NCBI GenBank assembly: GCA_024752435.1
Contig: CP103026.1
Coordinates: 496,001-560,000, forward strand
Length of the DNA: 64,000 bases
From: Allantophomopsis cytisporea
Taxonomy: Eukaryota; Ascomycota; Leotiomycetes; Phacidiales; Phacidiaceae
Direction: 5' to 3'
The notes beneath the pieces are model-generated. The model saw nothing but the letters and a program-made list of their open reading frames with translations, was not told where the DNA came from and did not search any database. The translations under genes were made by a program, and so were the position numbers. Shown one piece after another: positions 56,780 through 64,000 of this stretch (position 1 is its first letter; each line of letters opens with the position of its first letter).

Positions 56780-59700
56780 ATTGAGAGATTTGTTATGATA
56801 ACGAAGACTATTGAAAAGATTGATGTTTGAATTATGTTCGCTGAGGACGCGCAGTAGGATGTTAAAATTGTGGGCTGAGGATTGGGAAATAGAGTTGTTT
56901 ATGTAGGCAGCTTTGTATGTATGTGGTTGCGGGGAAAGGCTGTCCCGAGAAAGTGAACTAAGGATGAGGCAGGGCGCACCAGCTGGGATGGACGAGGATC
57001 AACGATGCTATGACTTTTAGGCCCGTCAGATGTCGATGCCAAGGGTTTAGGTAGAAGGATTTATACAACAAAGGGTGAATAAAATATGTAGATGGACGAA
57101 AATATGAGTGGATTTGGATAATCAATCAGATAAAGCAATTGGCATGAGTAATATGGTATGCGAGGATTTCAACAGAATAATGTGGGCGACAAGAGGCGTA
57201 CATATACGAAACGCGTGATAGTATCAGTCATGAGTCTCGTCTGGTTAGACGCCCTTGTACCATACGTAAGGTGGCAGAACATCTCCAGATCAATCCAAGA
57301 GTCAAAGCAAAGAGCTGGAAGATGTGAGTTTGAGATGATCTATGATAGGAGGAGCCGAATCTATTCCGAAATTCTCCATATCCAAAGGAAATAAATGCCT
57401 CTTACAAATTTGAGGTTGAAAATAAAGTGGGGATAAATCAATAAGATGTGGGAAAGGTAGGAAAACAAAGAAAAACAAATACAGTATGTGCAATAAATGA
57501 ATAAATGATTAATTAATTAATTAATTATTGAATGAATAAATGATTAATGATAAAAGCATGTAATTATGATGCATTCGCTACCCAAGCGTAAGGCTCCATG
57601 AAGGGTCTCTTCAAATCCAAAGTCACTCGACTCTAAACTTTACCTCCTCCTCCTCCTCCCGTGCTCCTCCTCCTCTGCTGGGCTATCATGTGGTGGTTCT
57701 TGAGTTGACCACCATGTTAAAACTACGACAAGCTTACAACCTTGCGAACCTTCCAAGCAATCCACAAAAGCTTGGCCTACACCACACTACACCCAAACAG
57801 ATGATTCCATTAGCTACTTGCAGTAATGAGGCAGAAAGCCGACACCATCATTGACATCAACATCCCATCCTGAGGAAGCATTCACCAATTGCAGTCAATT
57901 GATCATCGACACAGCCATCATTAACATCGAATCAACAACTGGAATCTCGCACAAGAACACAAGAACACAAGAATGTTGCCGTCTGATCCAGAAGAGATGC
58001 CCGTCTTTCTGTCAGGAACGGAAACATATCCGGGAAACGTCGTATATGTGAGTGTCTAGGTTCAACTCAGTTGCAATTGATCCAGATGCAGTGAGAGGGA
58101 GTATTGTATCTCCGAAGGGAATAAGATCCGCTAGAGGACAATGGAGTCATCATCATCATCGTCATCAGTTCCCCTCGATTGTTGCCACTTATTGCGGTGT
58201 ATCTCTTCGTACTGGATTTGCTGTGTGAATATGGGGCATGGTGGAATGGAGTCTCATTAATTGCGCAAATGCGCCATTTGTGCTTCCATAGCAACAACCT
58301 TACTTACTTCGATTCTCAATCCATCATACTTACCTTCCGTATACACACGAGAGAATTTTAATGCCTCAAGCTGCGATTTGTATCTCCATACATTTTATCG
58401 AACGGGAATAAGACTACCAGCAAGAAAATACAGTCATGCGACGTATAACAAACCGCTCGAGAACACCTTGAAAACACATCGAAACAGCCTTACACATAGC
58501 CATCAGTACACAGCCTCTCGGCAAATAGAGCCGTGTCAGTTCCAAAGTACGGTGTCTAGTGTAAGTTCGGGCAGCAGAATAGCCGTGCTTAGATCCTCCT
58601 GAGTACCGTCTGACCTCTACGCCTCTAACACACTTCTAGTCATACTTACGACATTGCTGTATGGAGTAGCACCCCCTACCCAAGTATTCTATTGTATTGA
58701 ATTCAAATACATGAAATGATGCTTCGGAGTGGGATAATCTGTACGCCCAGTTCATAGGGTCATCGAAGAAAATATGGGTCGGTCGATATCCACCAACCGC
58801 CTGCCGAGAACAGTACCTGATCCTGACAACCGTATCCACCTACTCCTCTGCAAGTAGAATACTGAGGATATAATATTCAAACTTCAAAGAACAAAATGGA
58901 CCGTAAGCAACGCTTGGCTGCACGTCCTACCAACAAGCATTCCCTTCCAGAAAAGCGAAGAAGCGCCCTATCATTCGCCCAGTCAAGGCTGCCTATTCGA
59001 TGGATCAGAACCCGGAATATTTCCATATGCAAAAGCCAGTAAGTACCAATGCAAGTACTCTGTATATTATATACTGCAGTACAATATTTACAACAACCCT
59101 CTGCCTTATTCCGACAACCAACAATCTATGAACCCGGGCCGGCTCGACGGATCTGCTACCGATTGACTGCCTGCTCCTTCTCTTCAATGAACTAACCATA
59201 TTGTCAAGGTGATTCCGACAAACGTGACACTCCAGTTCCCGAGCCTCAATCCTAGTCTCACGGTTTCTCTAGTGCGGCTCGTTTTTTGGGGATGAGATGC
59301 AGAAAAGCAAATACTGAAGCAATTCAGCCTTGCGCTGGACTAGTGACGAAGTTGCGCCAGCGCACACCTTGTTGAAACCTTGCTCCACCACTGTACGGTA
59401 TTTACGTGAAAAGGAGAATGTTGAATGTACACCTAGCTCACGTCACCTGACCAGCTCCGATGCATGGCTGCAGCCACAATACATTATCCATCTCCGTTTT
59501 TTATCACGTTGGGTAAAACAAGCGGAGGTTACATGGCGCAGCCGCGAGTGGGAAGCTGACGGCTTGGAAGTAAATCACTGATGGTAAGTGAGAGGGCTGT
59601 GTCGACAATGTAGATCCTACGCATCCAAACATAAGATTTTCCCGTGATCTTTATGTAGAGTCAGCAATATGGAATTGAGGGAAAAATTTCATAATGCTGA

Positions 59701-62700
59701 GAATTTGACCATAATGAACTGGATAGAAGGGGCTGTGTTGGTCAATTCATGTTCCTCCCTTTTCACAGTCGATACTCCATAAATATGTAAGATGCCAAGA
59801 CCGCACCAGCTGAGCACAAGGCTCACTGAGCTGATGAGTGCCTAGGTGATATTGCTGGCTGGTACATCGGTATGACCTCGTATATGGCTGTCAAGATCTA
59901 AAGACAGAAGCGGTTTCAGAAATGAGACTGTTCGAATTGTTCATTGCTTTCGATTTGCTTTCTCCTTTATCATTTCTAGTCTGTTGCTATTCATGCAACA
60001 TCCGTTCGTGCCAATTATTCTCGACTCTCTTTGCGTAAGCTAAGATTGCGAAGGCCTGCTTTGTTCATCAACAGGAGACAGCTACAACTAACAATCATTG
60101 AAGGAAACTCCCCTAGACTATGACATTCCCATGATAGAAGACAGGCATTTTCATGAGGGCAATATTTAAAACCCTTCTACACAATACGAGACACAATACT
60201 GTTCAAGATAACGGATATTTATAGCACCGAATAATAACGAACCTCGTCTGCCACGGTCACAATATCCTTCAACATACTACTGGAGAGACGAGAGTGGGAT
60301 TTAGGTCAGCGATCAATGAGATATTCAGACAAAGAGGTCAACAAGAAGGACTAACAGCAACATATAGCATCACAAACTGCCTGATAGCAAGTAGAGTGTT
60401 CTATAAGCTGGTCAGTACTCTGGAATCAGCTTAGGGCGAACAGGCTGTGACTCCAAACATTGCTTGAGACGGTGACCGGTTGCCTACACTCAATGGACAC
60501 TTGCCACCCAAGGACCTGAACGTAAGCCTTACCGTCTTGGTTGGCGCTGCCCGCGACAACCTGAATCTTCGATAATTTCCTTACGATGCTCATAATTGTC
60601 AAACGTTTGCAGTACGTATAGTACTGCCTTCTGAGTGGCTTCTCGATCGTTATCCGGATTAGCAATATAACATTTGAGGCTCAGCAATATAATCACGTAA
60701 AGGCAACAGTTTGCGGAAGAAATTCGCCAGTTTCTTACCCTGAACAGCTCAGTTTTGGGTTTCTATCACTGCAGTCTTAACATCAGCTATGTGGTCATTC
60801 ATCATTCTATTTTTTAATTACATTTCACTAAAGTCTTCACGTCGGCGAGTAAGTTGAAAGTGACACTGATACAATGGAGTTAATAGAGACTGGTTGTGAG
60901 TTGATAGACGGATGAACTTGTGAAGTCGGAATGCTACTGGGGGGATATTGTATCTTATGGTATCTGCTAAGATTCAGATGCTGTCTTGAAGCTGCAGTAA
61001 TTACACGTGATTAAGTAGGAAGAGGATCTAAGTGACAAAAGGACTTCTGACTGGCTAGTTACTAGTAATTGCCTAAGAGATTCTAAGATATATTGTCTAA
61101 AAAGGGATTGACAAGCACATAGGTTAGACATATAATATGGAAATGCAAGTAGACTTCTAAAGTATCAACGATAATAACTTAAGCTTATTAGAGTCTGTTA
61201 TGAATTGATTAGTCAATCTAGAGATAGAGCACAGAATAAAGAAGTATAATAAATAGACTTCTATAAATCTAATGATAATAACTTGTGTATTAGTAAATCC
61301 AATACTCAGGTTTGAATTCAACAACGACAAGACAATTGAAATTACGAGATCTGAGCTGTCTAATACGACTTTAAACCACTAGGCTTCATCTAAAGATGGG
61401 TTAGTATCATCAAGAGAAATATAATGGGGGGAACAAAAAGCTATAAATCACAACTGAATCACATCTTCCAAGTCCTTGCTCCCTCAGATCAACCACGCCA
61501 TGTCATCCTCATAAACAAAACTCAGATCATATATCAAAGCCCTTTGGAATTCTGAACGAATTATCTTTCAGAACTTTTCAGCTTCATATCCTTTGATACC
61601 CTCCATTCAATATCTAGGCTACTCCCTCGACGAGCAGTCATAAATCCATATCATCCACATTCAAACTACTATTGACCATAACTTTAACCTATACTTCATG
61701 AACCAGGTGCTCCAGACCCTCGATCCAACCCTATCCACCCCCATCTACCATCCTTCATCAAATACCTGTCACCATCCCACAATCCAACTCCAAGTATTTA
61801 CACGATCCAAAAGCAAGCCAAATCTTATATCTACACCAAAAAGACTTACCATTCCACATCCTACCCGTAATCTCTTTCCATCTAATACCCATCCAACAAC
61901 CCACACCACCAACAACAGCTCCGCTTCAATCCAGAAAGCACTCAACAACCCAAAGCGTACCCCATCCCAAACCATCCCGCCAATCGCCATCCCCAGCCAT
62001 TCTACCCCCAGCAGCATGAAATATCTCCACAGCCAGCACTATTCATACATCCCCAGTCTACACATCACCCAGCCAGCGACAACAGAACATCTCAACATGA
62101 CTATAAACTTGACCATGACTTGACCGTGACCATGAACACCGCGTCTACGAATACCCACAGTATATAGCAAGAGAAGGGAAGCAGATCATCAAATCACAAG
62201 CCTGCTGGTGGATGCAATGGAGACGTGAGATTGAGATGGCACGAAGTATGGCGAGTGTAGAAAGGCAAGCATCTGGTAGGAGTTTGCGGTTATGGGGATA
62301 TGGGGTAACGCTGCTGTGATGAGATTATTGGGGTGAGGATTGTGGTGGTGGAGAGGAGGGTGAAAGGGGGTACGGAGGGTATGGGAGGGCAGGATTCATT
62401 GAGAGGTGATGGGTTAGTGGGATTACGGATAGATTGAGGGAAGGGGCGTGAAGATGATGTTGAGGTAGGTGTGGAGGCTAAAACTTTGAGGAGTTGACAA
62501 GGTCATCTTACTTTAGGCTATCCTGCTTTGTTATATGCAATTGTATCAGACAATGTAGATATCAGAGGCTTCACTGCTCTCAATGAGTGATATGAAGGAG
62601 CTAGGGTTCAAATACCATAGCACCCAAGGATATACTATGCAATCATGGAGACACGAGACGAGCACGCGAATCACTGAATACACATCACACCATGATAGTA

Positions 62701-63027
62701 AGCATAGTAAACAGAGGAACTTTTTAGTCAAATCGGGAGCGTTATTCATCCAACAACTATTGTACTACACCAATTACTAGAGATCTACCAACACAACAAA
62801 TAAATCATATCTCCACACTCTACCCCGTACAAATAGCCAATCCCCACATCAGGGCATAAGGAAATGAGTTGAGCATAAGGTATCAAAGAAACATCATCCG
62901 CCCTCACCAAGTCTACTCGATCCCAAGCCTTCTACATCCATGATATGAGAAAAGACCATACTCGAGAAGTTGGATGGGGGAGGAATATCAAAACGAGGGA
63001 AATAGGACGGACAATGGAGTAAGGGAT
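56780..63027. other. Gene-poor 6.2-kb interval with AT-rich and skewed blocks
   Basis: No gene could be supported. It contains an AATT/GAAT simple repeat (57499-57560), a CTC-rich run (57645-57680), a strongly AT-rich block (about 60850-61480) and a base-skewed block (61690-62480). The left end includes the stomatin promoter, and the right end the 3' UTR of the CAP20-like gene. The AT-rich block looks like a decayed, possibly RIP-mutated relic, but no transposon protein remnant was recognised. Confidence 0.45.
57499..57560. repeat. AT-rich simple repeat (AATT/GAAT units)
   Basis: Tandem TTAA/AATT units at about 57508-57530 are flanked by GAATGAATAAATGATTAAT-like sequence. Confidence 0.75.
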
Positions 63028-63700
63028 CTAACCATCAATCTTGTCCTTAGCAATCTCCTTGGCTTCCGCCTTCTTCTTTCCGAGCACAGCACTCAACCAA
63101 CTCAGGGCATCGCTCGTCACAACCAAGCTGGTGGTGATCGCCGCCTTTCCCTTAGCGACGACACCATCACCGCCAACCTTCTTCACCTCAGATCCCCAGA
63201 CATTGAATACATACTCCTTACCATCGCTAGCTACCTTCAGAGGGTAGAAGGCTAGGCCGGTGGCGTTGTCGTACAGCTCACTGGTGGGCTTCTTGACGGC
63301 TGGGAAGCGGCTGTCGACCTTGGAGAGCGTGCTGTCGCCAAGGGAATCGGCGCGTGTGACATAGGGTGAGATATACGTGTATGGCTTGGAGAGGTATGGG
63401 AGGACTGGCTTGGCGAAGGTGTCGTAGCCGGTTGCGGAGAGGGCAATGGATTTCTGGCCCAGTGGGTGGGACTTGAAGGTTGTGATAGAATCAGAGATTA
63501 CAGGGTAGGAGATGAGGTGCTGGGAGATTGTCAGCGGGTGTCTTTGGTTGAATTTGTTGAGGAGGGATAGAGGTGAGATGAAGGCTCAAGGTGCGGCGGA
63601 GGTGAGCCGGAGGAGGACTTAGTGTTGAGGATGGAGGTTGAGAAGTACTTACGGAGAGGAACGCCGAGCTAGGCTTCTCGCCGTTTACTTGCGGAGCCAT
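63028..63700 (-). CDS. CAP20: CAP20/perilipin-like lipid-droplet protein
   Basis: A 179-residue protein in two exons, with an intron at 63652-63520 (133 bp). The sequence begins MAPQVNGEKPSSAFLSHLISYP. It continues with DSITTFKSHPLGQKSIALS, PVLPYLSKPYTYISPYVTRADSLGDSTLSKVDSRFP and VKKPTSELYD, and a Lys/Ala-rich end (GKKKAEAKEIAKDKIDG). This matches CAP20 of Colletotrichum and MPL1 of Metarhizium, perilipin-like coats of lipid droplets that influence lipid mobilisation and appressorium turgor. Length agrees with the family (about 180). No signal peptide. The start at 63700 is the only ATG giving the conserved N-terminus. Confidence 0.9.
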
Positions 63701-64000
63701 TGTGTTGTCTGGTGAGGCGGCGTGGGGCATGTAGGTTGACAGTGATGCTATGGAGTCGGATGAATCAGTTACATGCCAATATCTCGGTCGAGGAGCCATG
63801 CAGCGACAAGCAACAAAGCTCGATGCAAAGATGCCAATGAATGAATGATGGAGGTAGCAGTGGGCGATAGCTAACTCTCTCAATGAGAGTCCGCAATTTT
63901 CAAACAGCACGACAATGATGCCATTTGTTGGGGGACTTTTTTGGACATACCTATTAAGGCGACGATGAATAATCGCTCTTTGTGACTGTCGAATTGATAG

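Noticed and set aside
58904..59040. Short plus-strand frame starting MDRKQRLAARP followed by a GTAAGT-like donor
   Set aside because: No convincing second exon or family; the surrounding sequence looks non-coding.
61698..62123. 141-codon Pro/Thr/Ser/His-rich plus-strand frame
   Set aside because: Explained by the C-rich, G-poor composition of the block; low complexity and no signal peptide.

Overview
This window looks like nuclear DNA of a filamentous ascomycete (Pezizomycotina). Genes are mostly monocistronic and carry short GT...AG introns, usually 46-60 bp. The gene families are typical of moulds: Zn2Cys6 regulators, a G1 glutamic protease, GH71, fungal rhodopsin-like membrane proteins and a CAP20-type lipid-droplet protein. 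The overall flavour suggests Leotiomycetes of the Botrytis/Sclerotinia kind, but that placement is inference from protein resemblance only. I support 21 protein-coding genes. For the spliced ones I worked out exon joins by hand; every joined reading frame came out a multiple of three. No tRNA, rRNA or CRISPR was seen.

Layout. 1-4.6 kb: 3' part of a fungal-specific transcription factor, then a secreted glutamic protease. 5.5-17.4 kb: a compact block of six genes that looks like a metabolic cluster, namely an UNC93-like transporter, class II aldolase, flavin amine oxidase, ketopantoate reductase-like enzyme, Zn2Cys6 regulator and PhyH dioxygenase. A shared TCGGAG(T/C)-type element lies in its promoters. 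18.6-23.2 kb: a large secreted collagen-like gene with about 300 Gly-X-Y triplets. 24.9-30.6 kb: a small cysteine-rich secreted protein, a membrane acyltransferase and a secreted BBE-type oxidase. 33-43.4 kb: a rhodopsin-like membrane protein, an SDR, a GH71 alpha-1,3-glucanase, a divergent amidohydrolase and Golgi subunit COG8. 46.4-63.7 kb is gene-poor: an uncharacterised repeat-motif protein, a second rhodopsin-like protein, a stomatin and the CAP20/perilipin-like protein, separated by gene-free stretches of 1.6-6.2 kb.

How the genes may work together. The 5.5-17.4 kb block plausibly imports and modifies a small amine- or keto-acid-containing molecule under its own regulator. The protease, collagen-like protein, small cysteine-rich protein, BBE oxidase and GH71 enzyme are all predicted to be secreted and would act at the cell surface or outside the hypha. 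COG8, stomatin and CAP20 are housekeeping or cell-biological genes. The most unusual object is the collagen-like gene: consecutive small exons of 36, 54, 54 and 45 bp, then one of 2376 bp, are all multiples of nine and each is bounded by introns that split a glycine codon.
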